Positions 11,595 through 22,589 are shown, counted from the stretch's first letter. The stretch is DNA of 64,000 bases from Triatoma infestans (GCA_011037195.1 JAAEAF010000096.1:1-64000); one strand, 5' to 3'. Notes: a model not told the origin generated them from the sequence alone. Numbers and translations are program-made.

Positions 11595-12035
11595 TTATTT
11601 ATACAGAAGTGGTATTTTCAGAGGTAAGCAAACATAACGCTCTTGTTCTTCCAAAACCCCCCAAAAAATCAATTTTCCCGGGAAAATGTTTCAAATAGAA
11701 GTGAGAGGTATTTATGTGTTTAGATAACATAATAAGTTTAGAGAAAATCGGTAAGCCGTTTTCGAGAGAATCACGAAATATTGAAAGAAAAAAACTATTC
11801 AGTAAAGTCGCAACTTCCGGTTGTTGAATTTTGGCCAAAATCTTCGAGTTTGAAGAGGAATACAAAGTTTGAGCTGTCTGCGACTTTTCAGACTGTTGAT
11901 ATATTCAGTTAATACACGTTCACACACATACACTCAGAGACCATTCTCTGTAACATTTTTTCCATAACTGAATTTCGAAAATCTGGCACGATCGCAATAC
12001 TTCCTCCTACTAGGAGAGCAAGAGAAAGTAAAATG
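11595..12035 (-). repeat. Modular repeat copy, reverse, left-truncated
   Basis: Enters at gaagtggtattttcagagg and runs through atcaattttcccgggaaaat, gagaaaatcggtaagccgtt, cgcaacttccggttgttg (about 11812), ttgaattttggccaaaatct, cgcacgatcgcaatacttcc-type sequence and the right terminus. That terminus is a fold-back of cttcctcctactaggag on gcaagagaaagt, ending near 12027. Confidence 0.8.
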
Positions 12036-13290
12036 AGTATTTTTATGAAATAACTATGTATTGAGAGCAAAGTGAACATTGAGGTAAATTTTTTCTAATC
12101 AAATTAAAGCGTGATCAATTGGCCTGGTTGGGACCTCTACTTGCCGGAGCAGTTAACAACATTAGTACAACTTATTACTTCATCCGAAAAAATTTCAACA
12201 ATATAAACAAAATGGCACAAGCACGAGTCCTCGAAAGTAGAATCTCTTTTATTTTTTTGTACGGTGAGGGGCGATGAAGTGGGAAAAATTCTCAAAGCAC
12301 GTACTGTTCCGCCCCTGAAATTAAATAAGAAATTTTTTGTTTTCTTTCTTTCTCTCTCTGAAACTGGAAAAAAAAAAATTCTTCTTTGTTGCTATAGAAA
12401 CAGAATCGCAACGCCCGATCATTGTTGATGTTTTCAGAGAAATAAATAATGTGTTGTTAACAAACTTTCCGGAACGAGATTGCCCTTCATCCTTTAATAA
12501 TGTTGTCCTTATATATATATATATTTTTTCCCCCAATATATACTATGAAAAACCAAAACTAGAAATATCTATTACAATGGGAACTAGTTTTTCCGGTAGA
12601 ACTAGTTATTTCGGAATAGAATCAAAAGAGAACTCCCTAAACAATATACTAATACAATAAGGTTTTCAGTAGTAGGTTACAGTTGTATTTACTAAATAGA
12701 GTGTAACATAATATATCGATACACAAAATCTATTGTAACAATGGACAAACAAACAATAACCTATCTGCTGTGTATAACCTTATAACCTCTACCATATGTA
12801 ACCATAGTAACAGATCTTTTCTTTTTTTCTCTTTTAACCTTGCTATTAATTTTGCATCATACAAATTCATACACAAAATTAGGATTTTCCCAGTATCCGG
12901 AGCTAGTTTATTAATGTATTTAGAAGACCTTGTTTTCATTAGAGTTCTATTCATTCAACTTTTTGTTTTTCTTTGTTTTCTCAGAAATCAATAATTTTTA
13001 TGACATAATTTTGTTTTATAAGTTTAGTTTTACATCACATTTATTGGGAAAATTTGTTAAGAAAAACCAATTGAGCTCTGTTTACAAGAAATCATGACAA
13101 ACTGAAAACTTAAATAACACTATCGCAAAGTCGTTATATAAACCCCATTGTCTTTATTAAATATATTTAATTACCTTCTTTATTGTAATAATAAATAGGA
13201 CCTGTAATAATACTTAGAAGTAATTCGAATCACGTGCCCTCCCCCTCTAGAACCACACCAAAATAATTAGAAAAACAAAAAATAAGTACT
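12036..13290. other. Unassigned AT-rich region
   Basis: About 1.25 kb with no recognised gene. Open frames at 12321-12660 and 12730-12994 occur on both strands over the same DNA and carry no known domain. There is a short TA run near 12513. Nothing shared with the other repeats was noticed. Confidence 0.45.
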
Positions 13291-13303
13291 TCTTTATTCT
13301 ATA

Positions 13304-14511
13304 CTAGCTAGCCCGGCTACGCTTCGCTGTGGCTCAGTCTGATTTTTAGGAAAGTAAATAGAAGTATTATAGTTAACATAGATTCAGCAAGAAAACACAT
13401 CATTCAATTTATACCCTACTTTGCGTTGCTGGGAACTGAAAGGTAAGAAAGAAAAGAATGTTTTAAACTGAGTCTTTTGTTATTGTAGAGCTAGTGAATG
13501 GACTAAATTTTTTTGTTTGTACGTTTTCTGCATAAACATAAAGACCAGATGGTTTACCGACTCTGGAGCATGCGACATATAATTGCCCATGAGAGAAGCA
13601 TTCGTTTTCTAAATTCAAACCGCACACTTGCAAAGTTTGTCCTTGCTCTGTATTGATAGTCATAGCGAACGCAAGGCGTATTGGAAATTGAAGTCGTTTG
13701 AACTCGAACGCCATATCTGTCGTAATGAGTGTTATTCGTGGAAGTAGTGCGTCTTCACCTTTATGAGGTCCAATGAGAATTGTTGCTTCAATTAGATTAT
13801 TCATCAATTTTTTTAATTACTAATCGCGTCCATTGCATAAATTTGTCTGATTGATGTTTCGGAGTAATATAATTGGCACTCCAACTTTCATTTTTAGAAT
13901 GTGAGGCGGTAATCCGGGAACATCGAATGAATTAAGAAATTCCGTTGGAAAATTCACTATTTCACTTTGGTCCTTCTCGGAGTCAATGGATTTGTATGTC
14001 ACTGTTTCACCTGCGATTCTGTTTAGAATGATGTTGTTCTTATCGAGTATGTCGACATTTTTAGCCGCTAGAATGGCTCTTCCGCTTAACCAAGTGTGAT
14101 TTTGATAATTTGTTTTGATGCTATGGAATACCTTGTCTACTAATTCTTCTTTTGAATGTACAATGTAGCAGAAATTAGATGGGAAGCTGATTTTTCTCGT
14201 TTCTGGATTTGTAGGAGCAATGCCGTTACCGATTGAGAAGCCCGATGGTACACCAAGCTCCCCAATGGGAACCTGATTTATTTCGCAAGTCTCTCAAGTA
14301 TGGTCTAATGCTTCCAATGACTTCTTGTGAGCCACTGTAACTCATCCCATACAATGATTTTGCACGCCCGAAGAACCTTTCCCATTCCTGATGTTTAGAA
14401 ATGTTACATGTTGGATTTCTGTTAAGTCATGACAGTTTAAGAGCTGAATGCGCTGTTCTACCTCCTTCCATCAACGTAGCAGCAATACCTGAAGAAGCAA
14501 GTGCTAACGCA
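13304..14511 (-). mobile_element. Helitron remnant (3' part)
   Basis: A minus-strand Helitron fragment holding a broken Pif1-type helicase (see pseudogene). On the minus strand the sequence beyond the helicase runs through a CAGCGAAGCGTAGCCGGGCT block to CTAG followed by T, at 13307-13304. Helitrons end in CTRR and insert between A and T, so this is a plausible true 3' end. The 5' end was not found; helicase similarity stops near 14511. Rolling-circle (HUH) nuclease sequence is absent. Confidence 0.7.
13463..14511 (-). pseudogene. Helitron Pif1-like helicase, broken
   Basis: Minus-strand translation gives, in order, a motif reading SSGIAATLMEGGRTAHSALK (14511-14440), IIVWDE (helicase motif II) with AHKKSLEALDHT, and then, after an internal deletion, a continuous open stretch from about 14232 to 13820. 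That stretch starts GNGIAPTNPETRKISFPSNF and includes KVGVPIILLRNI. After a frameshift comes 13807-13463 with FAMTINTEQGQTLQVCGL and LYVACSRVGKPSGLYVY, the C-terminal motif V/VI region. These match the C-terminal helicase of Helitron Rep-Hel proteins, which unwinds DNA during rolling-circle transposition. Early stops near 14430, at least two frameshifts and the missing middle make it non-functional. The Walker A segment is lost. Confidence 0.9.
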
Positions 14512-14809
14512 ATATGGCCGTTTGAACGGGTTTTAGCTCGGAATTTCCCGTTTCCGTGGGAACTTTGGAATAGAGGTACTTATATGTAGTTGAGAAAGAG
14601 GTTCAGAGAGCGCGCCACCATCGCAACGCGTCTGAGTCTGTCTATTTATGCCAACCTCGCGAAACGCTCGGAATTTTCCGTTTCCGTGGGAACTTCGGAG
14701 TAAAAAGTATACGTATAAACACTCTTATATAGAAATGCAACGTTGTGTTAATTAATTATATTAGTGATAAAATCGTATAATAAACTAACAGCACTTAACA
14801 AGAATGCAT
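14512..14809. other. Sequence beside Helitron with a repeated 37-bp box
   Basis: Two near-identical boxes starting GCTCGGAATTTTCCGTTTCC lie 130 bp apart (14536-14572 and 14666-14702), separated by a GC-rich patch (gcgcgccaccatcgcaacgc). This may belong to the same Helitron upstream of its helicase or to another transposon. It does not resemble MR. Confidence 0.5.
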
Positions 14810-15520
14810 ACCCTCCTACCCTTCCAACCAAAACAACTTAAAGTGAATTTTCCAGGGAAAACGTATCGATCAAAAGTTAATCTCTATGAGATTACGCTAA
14901 GATTAGTTAGATAGTTTAACAAGTTCAAAGGAACATCTTTGGAGCCATAAACTTTTAACTTTCCGCGGCCATTTTCAATCAAAACATTTGAGTTTCCGGA
15001 TTGAGACCGCGTCAGTGGTTTGCTGGAAACCGATGTTTCGCTCTTTGAGGGGAAGGAGCCACGCCCCTTCTCTCCCAAGGTCCACTATCCCATTGACTTT
15101 TAAGGTGTAACGACCCTGCAGAGGCTCACTGCGGATTTGGGCGATATGTTGTCTGAAAATGTTTCCAAAAAAAATTATAGTTATTTGTGTATGTAGAAAG
15201 TATATGAAGTTTAAAGAAAATAATTGGCGCCCTTTTCAAAAAAAGATCGAAGAAGTGAAAAAGAAGTAAATTCAGTGCAGTCTCATTTCCGGTTGATGTT
15301 TTTTTTTGCCCGAAACCTCCTATCAATTGCGGTGGTAGCACCTAAACGGAATACCAAGTTTGAGCTCCCTGCGATTTTTCATTTTTGAGACATTTTGTTC
15401 AAATACATATACAGAACATTAGGTAAAAACCACTTTTTTTTCGTAAGGAGGGATCCCAAAATATGTATTTCCGGTATAAACTCAGAAACGAAAACTTGAT
15501 TGGATCGCATTATTTCTTTT
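14810..15520 (-). repeat. Modular repeat copy, reverse, interrupted
   Basis: MR sequence is clear at 14810-14935 (ccctcctacccttccaac, gtgaattttccagggaaaac) and again from about 15140 to 15510 (tttaaagaaaataattggcg, catttccggttgatg, ccgaaacctcc, ggtggtagcacctaaacgga, atgtatttccggtataaact). The GC-richer 14990-15130 between them is not MR and looks like an insertion or replacement. Confidence 0.7.
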
Positions 15521-16285
15521 TTTTTTTTTGCAGAACGTAAATAGGATTCAAAATTAATGATTCCTTAATCACGAATCATCATTATAGATTGTCCTTTTAA
15601 AATGCATTCCCAGTTCGCAGCTAACAAACTAATCAGGGCTTCTTAACTTCCCTTTCAAACTAGAGTTTCACCCAAATATATACATGCAGTTTGATGATCT
15701 GATGATATTTGAAATAGCTCCCATGTATGAGCATCTTATTAAAAGTTTCTAATATAACAATACTCTCTCCCATCCAATACGGCAAACAAAAGATACCCAG
15801 GTGAAAACGTCCAACCTTCAATTGTAAACATCAAGCGAAGCGAATTGCAATTGATAAAGGAATTTTTAATTATCCATCTACTTCTACTTTCATAGTTATA
15901 GAATCTTTGATTATTATTTTGATTTGTACTTTCTCTTAGATTTGAAAAACAAGGAGAAAATATTACGATGGTTTCCAGAATTTTTGAAATTGAGTTTTTA
16001 TGGGAAATAGGGTAATAATTGTTAAGTCTTTAAGATAGAAAAAAAATTTGGAAATGGTGTGTATGTTTTATAATTGTATGCATTTTTTGCACCTTCTTTT
16101 CTAGGTCTTTTAGATATCACGCAAGGATCAACATGACGTTTACGATCAAAATCCTTGCGAATTTGATCTGCAGTTTTTTCATATTTTTTGGTTGCGAATT
16201 TCTTGAAAATAGCCTCAAGATTACTTGAATTTTGTAGGATATTTTGACACATATAAAGGTTAAAAGAATTGTGAATGTGTTGCCA
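15521..16285. other. Unassigned region with one basic open frame
   Basis: Holds a minus-strand open frame of 76 codons (16022-16252) whose product is rich in Lys/Arg (KYEKTADQIRKDFDRKRHVD) and could be a fragment of a DNA-binding or transposon protein, but I do not recognise it. The remaining DNA has no element ends that I could see. Confidence 0.35.
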
Positions 16286-16289
16286 AAAT

Positions 16290-16480
16290 TCTAAGTTTCA
16301 AGAATATTAGGTTAGCCGAAATGCGACTTTACCAATATTTTTCTGAGATTTTTGGAAATATCTCGAAAACAGAACACAAGTTTTTCTTTATACTTGAAAT
16401 GCTAAATGCACAAATCAATACCTTTCCCTTTATTTAATACATTTCCCTGGAAAAAGTGATTTTATGTTGTTTTTTTTTTT
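16290..16480 (+). repeat. Modular repeat fragment, forward
   Basis: A second-module piece: gttagccgaaatgcgacttt, gagatttttggaaatatctc, then cctttccctttatttaatac and catttccctggaaaaagtga. It is placed directly before another forward MR that begins part-way into the element, so the two were probably joined by deletion or tandem arrangement. Confidence 0.65.
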
Positions 16481-16543
16481 GAGTTTTCAACGGTTTTTTG
16501 AGTCCTTAGAGGATAAGAAAATGTTTTTAGCAAATGGTCAATG

Positions 16544-16547
<4 letters not shown>

Positions 16548-16583
<36 letters not shown>
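16548..16583. repeat. (GT)n microsatellite inside MR
   Basis: About 18 GT units at the position where other MR copies also have GT-rich sequence (8130-8155, 49734-49752) or its CA complement (40155-40191). The microsatellite is therefore carried by, and seeded from, the element. Confidence 0.9.
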
Positions 16584-16588
<5 letters not shown>

Positions 16589-16883
16589 AACAAAAGATCT
16601 CAAAAAACAAAAAACAAGAAACATGGTATTCCATTTAGGTACTACCACCGCTGGTTCGACACATGGGTTTCGGACAGAATCAATTAACCGGAAATGTTAC
16701 TTTACTAATGTTTTTTTCCTTCAGTTTTTAGCCGTTTTCTCAAAAACGGCTCCAATGATTTTCTTTACACTCCGTATACTGGGTGGATATATAAATATTT
16801 ATCTTTTATTTGATACATTTTCCCCAGCAAATTTATTTGTTAGGGGTTGTGGAGGAACTACTAGCATTAAGCTTTCTTCTAAA

Positions 16884-16992
16884 GTTGTTGTGGTTGGTTC
16901 CGCAGAGCTGGAAAGAATATTTTCCGTGGCAGCCTGCTTCTTTTTGTGGCCATCTACCGTTTCAGGCGATCATTGTTATAGCACTATTTCGA
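16884..16992 (+). repeat. Unidentified repeat, copy 1
   Basis: Starts gttgttgtggttggttccgc and runs through agctggaaagaatattttcc, ttgcttctttttgtgg-type sequence and cattgttatagcac. The same order is found at 25635-25742. The family is unknown; the following ~100 bp (17000-17100, with a gatgggcgaacgcccgcaac palindrome) has no partner here. Confidence 0.6.
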
Positions 16993-17394
16993 CAAAAACA
17001 TCCTGATGATGGGCGAACGCCCGCAACCAGTCGATGACCTCAAACAGAAGCTGGCTATCACGAAAAATAACATTGATTTCTTCTATCATTCCAACAAAAA
17101 CAGGTATGATTCCAAATAGGTAATGGAAGCATTACTAGAATTCCAAATTTGAAGAAAATCGGATAACCGGAAAGTTCGCTTTACAGAACAGGTCTCTGAG
17201 ATTTTTGGCGTTTTCTAGAAAACGACTATAATGAATAACCTTTAAACTTGGAACAAAAATAAATAAATACATGGATTTTAGATATATGTGCGGAATTTGT
17301 GATGTTAAATTTCAAGTTTTATTTGGACTGCTTCAATGCGCTCTTGTGGACAATAATGTCTCCTTACATGCCTACCTTGATTGGTGGCTTGGAA

Positions 17395-17556
17395 TTTGTC
17401 CGTCAACCACCATTGTATTTTGACCCACCTTCCCCCTATGGTGGTGGAGAGAAAGCGATGTCCTTAACTCCTTCTAAAGTTTTATTTCGAAATAGCAGAC
17501 AATTCTATCGTAGATACAATAATAACAGAGAATTAATTATAAACTCAATGAATGGT
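17395..17556 (+). repeat. Unidentified repeat pair, copy A
   Basis: Shares gtccgtcaaccacca, ttttgacccacc, cccctatggtggtg, gagcgatg-like sequence, ttatttcgaaa, attctatcgtagatacaa and agagaattaattataaactc, in that order, with 18497-18716. Both copies sit next to MR-like DNA. The element type was not identified. Confidence 0.6.
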
Positions 17557-18265
17557 TGATTATTTCCATAATCATATTCCAGTCAGAATCTACAACACAT
17601 CAATACCAAACATTCAATGACGTCACACATAACAATAATTGCAGTACTATCGATAATTTTTTGCACTAACTTTCACTATGAAATACTATTGTTTTGTCAC
17701 ATAATTATTTATGTAGTCCACCTTTTAAAATATAGAAGTAATAAGGAAAACTTAAAATAACTATCGATTCATCACAACAATTGCTTTCATATTATTTTTC
17801 CACGAAATTCACATAATAAAGTTAACAAACGATTGTTGTGGATTTAGTCATACTTTGCCAAAGTATATATGAGAGAATAATTTACGATTTCAAAGAAAAA
17901 AAAATACTCATTAAAAATATTTGACAATAAAGAGTGAGAGAGAGAAAGAGAAAAAAAAATGAATTTTAAAAATAAAAGAAATCATACGATCATTTTTTTA
18001 GACGTAATAAACATTTATTGCCTATAATATAATTACCTATATAATGTACAATGAAATTCAAAACAAAATCATTAAAACAATAACTAGTTTTATTTATGAT
18101 AAATTTAATTTTACTTTACTGATTGGTTCAAATTAATTTTTCTGTATTACTGCAATTTGAAATTTTTTTGTTACATTCAATGAACAGCCAAAAAACTACC
18201 TTTAAATTATAATATTTTAAAATGTTTACTTTCTTTAATTAATAAATACTGTCAACTTTGAGAAA
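17557..18265. other. AT-rich spacer
   Basis: About 700 bp of A/T-dominated sequence with a short purine run (agagtgagagagagaaagag near 17930). No gene, RNA or element end recognised. Confidence 0.5.
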
Positions 18266-18269
18266 TTGA

Positions 18270-18490
18270 GAATACTATTATGCACTTCCGTTCAAACGAG
18301 GAATTTTTGGCAACATATTTAATTCTCATAAAATGTGATAAATCGTACTTAATAAATTGTTGAAATGACATAAGCAAAAAACCGGGGAAATCTAACGTCA
18401 CACCTTCGCCCCTCCCCAGAATAGTCGTAAAATCAATTTTTCCGGGGAAAAATGTTTCCAAAACAAAGTGTAAAGATATTTAAATTGGAA
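18270..18490 (-). repeat. Modular repeat fragment, reverse
   Basis: Carries atgcacttccgttcaaacga, ggaatttttggcaacatatt, a diverged tagaattgt block, cgcccctccccagaatag and caatttttccggggaaaaat. This is one module of an MR with no terminus. Confidence 0.7.
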
Positions 18491-18496
18491 GTTGCC

Positions 18497-18716
18497 CGTC
18501 CACCACCTCTGTATATATATATGTGTTATAACAAACAGTAAAGTTTGGTTTAAAACTGTAAAATTCTTTTTTCGAAAACAGTACCAATGTTTTTGACCCC
18601 TCTCCCCCATGGTGGTGTGTAAGAGCGATGACCTTAAGTGTTATTTCGAAAAACAGTCAGTTCTATCATAGATACAAAAATATAATAGAGAATTAATTTT
18701 AATCTCAATGAATCTC
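18497..18716 (+). repeat. Unidentified repeat pair, copy B
   Basis: The partner of 17395-17556, with an extra AT/GT-rich block (tatatatatatgtgttataa) near 18510-18530. Conserved pieces include ttttgacccctctcccccat, ggtggtg, gagcgatgaccttaagtg, ttatttcgaaaaacagtcag and tctatcatagatacaaaaat. Confidence 0.6.
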
Positions 18717-18889
18717 TCTCTCAATGAATTAATTATAAACCTTCAATAATATGTGAATGAGTTTGAAGAAATCTGCTTGTCGTGGAAAAGTAAAAAATAA
18801 GACTGCAATATGACTAATTCTCCTTCAAACATTATAATTCTTACTACATATTTGGTTGCATCAATTTACATGAATGGGAGAATCTAAAC

Positions 18890-19160
18890 ATTATAAAACG
18901 ACTTTTTAGAGGAAAGCATAACCTCCCTCTCCCACAAAACTCCCCTTAAATGAATTTTTTTAGTGAAAGTTTCAAAGAAAAGTGGCAGATCTCGTCTATA
19001 CGTATACTTAATACACCAAGTTTAATGAAACCTGGCGGTTGTTTAATGAAGAAAATTGCCGAAAACTGAAAAAACAAAAAATACGTATTCAGTAATGTCA
19101 CAATTTCCGGTCAACCTATTTTTTTTTTTTTAAACTCGGAATTTTGGCAACATATATTTA
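18890..19160 (-). repeat. Modular repeat fragment, reverse
   Basis: Shows gaggaaagcataacctccc, ccccttaaatgaattttttt, gaaacctggcggttgttta, ccgaaaactgaaaaaacaaa, the module mark cacaatttccggtcaacc and ctcggaattttggcaacata. There are no termini. Confidence 0.7.
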
Positions 19161-19737
19161 ATACTGATTAATATATTATGGATAACAGAAACGTATTAAC
19201 ACTGTGATCGATCTCCTATATCACATATGAATTATTTGTTTTAATATATTTTTAATTTTTCTAATATCACTTTTATTAAATTAAAACTACAAACAAATTG
19301 TTTATTTCCTTTCTAGGCCGATAATTGGAATTTTGTTATATGTAAAGGAGAAATCAGCGGGTTTGTTGTAAAAGTCAGTTTAAGGAGGGAAATTATCGCC
19401 AATCAAACAAAAAAGTCACCTTGACAACACATATGTGAAAGAGAAAGTAGTTTTTAATAGACCGACAATTTATTTAAAATTAAAAGCACAAAATTATCCA
19501 ATGAAAATTGCTAACGTTAATTACTAAATTGGAGAGGAAATTTAAACCGTTACACAGCGATTCAAATAACAACTCTTCGAAAAGTTTCTCATTCGAACAG
19601 GTTATAAATGATTAATGACTGCCAATTTAATAATAAATAGTTATTTTAGTTTCAAATTAATACATTAAAAGTTTTTATACTATTTTTAGGATCCACTTTT
19701 TTATTTATTTTTACAATCTTTGATTTTATTACAATCT
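19161..19737. other. AT-rich spacer
   Basis: Nearly 600 bp without a recognised gene or repeat. Weak MR-like echoes such as gaaagagaaagtag near 19437 are too short to call. Confidence 0.45.
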
Positions 19738-19843
19738 CCAGGAGGCCCCCGGAGCCTTCTCAGTGCACTGCCGGCCACCGGACAGTGTTCTCTCGTTACA
19801 GACAACACTGTAACACTGTCGTATCACCAGACAGTGAACTGTA
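19738..19843 (-). repeat. SINE body fragment, head missing
   Basis: Reverse complement matches the 44.6-kb SINE body: ctacagttcactgtctggtg, gtctgtaacgagagaacact and gtccggtggccggcagtgca, closing gagaaggctccggg. The tRNA-like head is absent, as expected for a 5'-truncated retroposed copy. Confidence 0.8.
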
Positions 19844-20265
19844 GGAAAGGGAAGGGAAGGAAAGGAAAGGGAGATTAGTATAATTTTCCACAATTTTCTC
19901 AAAGAAAAGAAAAAAAGCTTCTTCAATTTCCTTTAGCTTTCCTTATTTACTAAAAGAACTGTTGGAAGAATTGATTCCATTTATTATTAAGGTTAAATTA
20001 GATAAATTGTTTAAAGTATCATTTTTATAATAATTCGTCACTAAGGGATATGCACCCCCTCTCATAGCTAATCCGCCTTCTTCTATGGGCCAGCTTTTCT
20101 GTCAGTCTGTCTGTAGTAGGCCATGGTGTATGGGTCTACTTGTGCGGGATAATTTAAAATAAATATAATCTGCTGGTAAATTACTTTATTTAGATTTATC
20201 AAATTATTCATAAAACCTTGTCAAGGAAATTTAGAACGACATTTCTTTATAATGATATTTTCCGA
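19844..20265. other. Unassigned region
   Basis: Contains a purine-rich (ggaaagggaagggaaggaaa) low-complexity stretch and a GC-richer patch at 20045-20145. No gene or element recognised. Confidence 0.45.
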
Positions 20266-20269
20266 TTTA

Positions 20270-20640
20270 TATATTTTGTTTAAGAAAAATGGATTTCTGG
20301 AGGGTTACGAGAAAATTTAAACAGCATTTAGCTTTCTTCTAAAGTGCAGCATCAGTGCAATGTACGGCTCTTAACCATATGAAATACCCAATGAAATACA
20401 TTAAGTTCCATTATAAATACATCTTTCTAAAACTCCGAGTTTGAAGAAAATAGGCCTATCCCAAAATGCGACTTTACAGGACAGTTCTCTGACATTTTCA
20501 GGAATTTTTCTCGAAACTGATTTCCTCTACACTTAACCCTATCTATACCTCACAGATATAAACCTATCACTTTTCATTTAAAATATATTACAGAAATATT
20601 GATTGAAGGAGGAGTTCTGGGGATGAATTTGGCTTTAAAC
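20270..20640 (+). repeat. Modular repeat fragment, forward
   Basis: Internal modules only: gaaaaatggatttctggagg, ttagctttcttctaaagtgc, aaactccgagtttgaagaaa, aaaatgcgactttacaggac, ctgacattttcaggaatttt, then cctatcacttttcatttaaa. The variant end and hairpin are missing. Confidence 0.65.
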
Positions 20641-20814
20641 CGCCGTTTACAAGTTTTGCTGGAGACATACAATGTAATAACATTCAGGTAAACGTAATGC
20701 CATAAAAACTCAACAACTACAATCCCCAATTGGTGCTCAGCGGAAGTAATGCAGAGGCGGGTATTTATAGCCCACTTTTCCTATTATCTGAACCCGTAGG
20801 GAGAAACGCCACTA

Positions 20815-21300
20815 ATTTCCATGGAACAGATTGAAGCAATGAAATTGGCAACTAAAGCCATTCGCCTAGAACATTGCAATCTTTGTGAATTCCCAAGCGG
20901 CAATCCTAGCCATTGCCAATCATATAAAAGAGTCTCCTTCAGATGTAGTGGCGTATTTGCCACAACCTGAGTATAGGGGCAAGAGAAGTTCTGCTGTGAT
21001 CCCAGCTCATTGTGGGTTTCCTGGAAGCGAAATGGCAGACAGATTGGGCCAAAGAAGGGTTCCAAGGAAGAGTTCAGCCTGAAGAAGAAGATAACAAAGG
21101 CGCATTGTGAACACAAGGTTCAATAAAAATGGTGCGAGCACGGAAAAGATAAGAAGTGGGAAAAAGTTATAGAATCCCAAAGGATGTTTCTTATGTCCCG
21201 TCTACATGGATCAAGAGAGCACCTCCTGGTTTGCCTACAACTAAGCAATACCTGACAACTGCTCCCTCAGTAGGGAAAGCCTTTCTGACCTAAAATCATT
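20815..21300 (+). pseudogene. LINE RNase H domain remnant
   Basis: Plus-strand frames give EQIEAMKLATKAI (20824 on), then IFVNSQAAILAIANHIKESP, IPAHCGFPGSEMADRLG and, after shifts, KKWEKVIESQRMFLMSRLHG. This is the order found in the RNase H domain and following segment of LINEs that carry a C-terminal RNase H: the conserved Glu helix, a DSQAA-type segment reading NSQAA here, the PAHCG block with its His, and then ADRLA. The expected Asp before SQAA is Asn. Frameshifts and stops break it. No reverse transcriptase lies upstream, so it is a 5'-truncated copy. RNase H would remove RNA from the hybrid during reverse transcription. Confidence 0.8.
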
Positions 21301-22585
21301 ATCGTTATTATATTAGACTGCTGGTCACCGAATGGTAGATTTCCCTTAAGTAAAAAAAAGTCTATTTTATTCTCGATAACGGACTATGATATAAAATACT
21401 ATGTAGAAAACTTGACTAGAAAATAGTAGATAATAATGTGGGCCTATATATATTACAGACAGTTGTTGCGTATGCGCAATAGCACCTGGTAAAATCTATA
21501 TCAACAAATAAAAATAAACAAATAAATAATTTTTATGGACTAGTTGTGTAAGTATAAAAATTGAGTTAAATAACATAAAATATTTATTTTTAAAAAATGC
21601 AGTTTGAGTTTAATGTTACACGCAGTTGTAATATCTCTCTTTGAACAGCGAGAAAGAGAGAGTTATTTTTAAAAACGTCTAAATATCAGCTGTTTCTTAA
21701 TTATTATAATAATTAAATTATTAATATGGATGCGAAAGATATCCGGTATTATTTCTTCGTATATCATTATTATATGTAAATACTTAGATTATTATATAAT
21801 AAATGGTGTTACTTCCTAATAAAAAGCTATTGTCGTAGTAATATCCCATTCATAATGGAGTGAGTATAAGAGGTCGTAGTTATGAAATAATGAATTTTTT
21901 TGAATCAATTACATATTTAATAAAATGTGGGAAAAAAGAAAGAAGTCGCTATTCTAGGAATGAGTTTTGTATTTAGTACATTTCTCTTGGCAATACAAGC
22001 ATTCAATAAGAAAAAATTAAAACAACCATTTAAAGAATTAAATACGCTGCAAGTTTTAACAATTTCATATTTTTCAATTTTTCTTACCTCTTTAAGAGAA
22101 AAATCACTGCAAGAGAAAATTAATTTTCTCAAAAAAAAAAATACTTGTGTCTACTGAATTTGAAGCAGGTTTTATGCAATGGTCTCTTTCACTCCGTGTG
22201 TGTTTGTGTTTTATTTTTAATACAACTTTATTCAGCATGCTTCAATATAATATTAAATACATTACATGCACAATATATACAGAAATTTTCAATTAAATAC
22301 AAATATTAAATAAAAAGTTTCAACTTAAAATTTAAATTAAAATACAGAAAAAGACAACAAAATCCGCTAATTGCAATACCAACTGTTCAAAGTCAATAAT
22401 TTTGATGAACTAGTACTTGAAGATGATATGGTGAATTTAGAAGGGGAATATTGTGGCACTTGTCAGAGAGCTGCCACACAAGGCAGTCACATTCAGGTTA
22501 ACAAGTAACAAAAATCCCCAACACACTGTGCAAGTTTAAAGAAAATCAATCAATTACAAATTGTCAACAATTGCGTTTCATTTTC
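21301..22585. other. AT-rich region without recognised genes
   Basis: About 1.3 kb. The open frame at 21927-22157 has a hydrophobic start and a basic middle but overlaps an equally long frame on the other strand and matches nothing I know. No repeat ends were seen. Confidence 0.45.
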
Positions 22586-22589
22586 CACC

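Larger units (their letters stand above)
16490..17260 (+). repeat. Modular repeat copy, forward, interrupted by another repeat
   Basis: MR body: tgtttttagcaaatggtca, a long GT run (16548-16583), atggtattccatttaggtac, accggaaatgttactttact, caaaaacggctccaatgatt and ctttcttctaaagttg up to about 16883. MR resumes near 17100 with gaattccaaatttgaagaaa and ggataaccggaaagttcg. The piece between (16884-17100) is foreign and starts with a repeat shared with 25.6 kb. Confidence 0.75.

Noticed and set aside
12337..12660. 107-codon open frame on the plus strand
   Set aside because: A similar frame exists on the opposite strand over the same DNA; no domain, no splice context.
16022..16252. Basic 76-residue frame as a transposon protein
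   Set aside because: Composition is suggestive but no family motif is recognisable, so no function is assigned.
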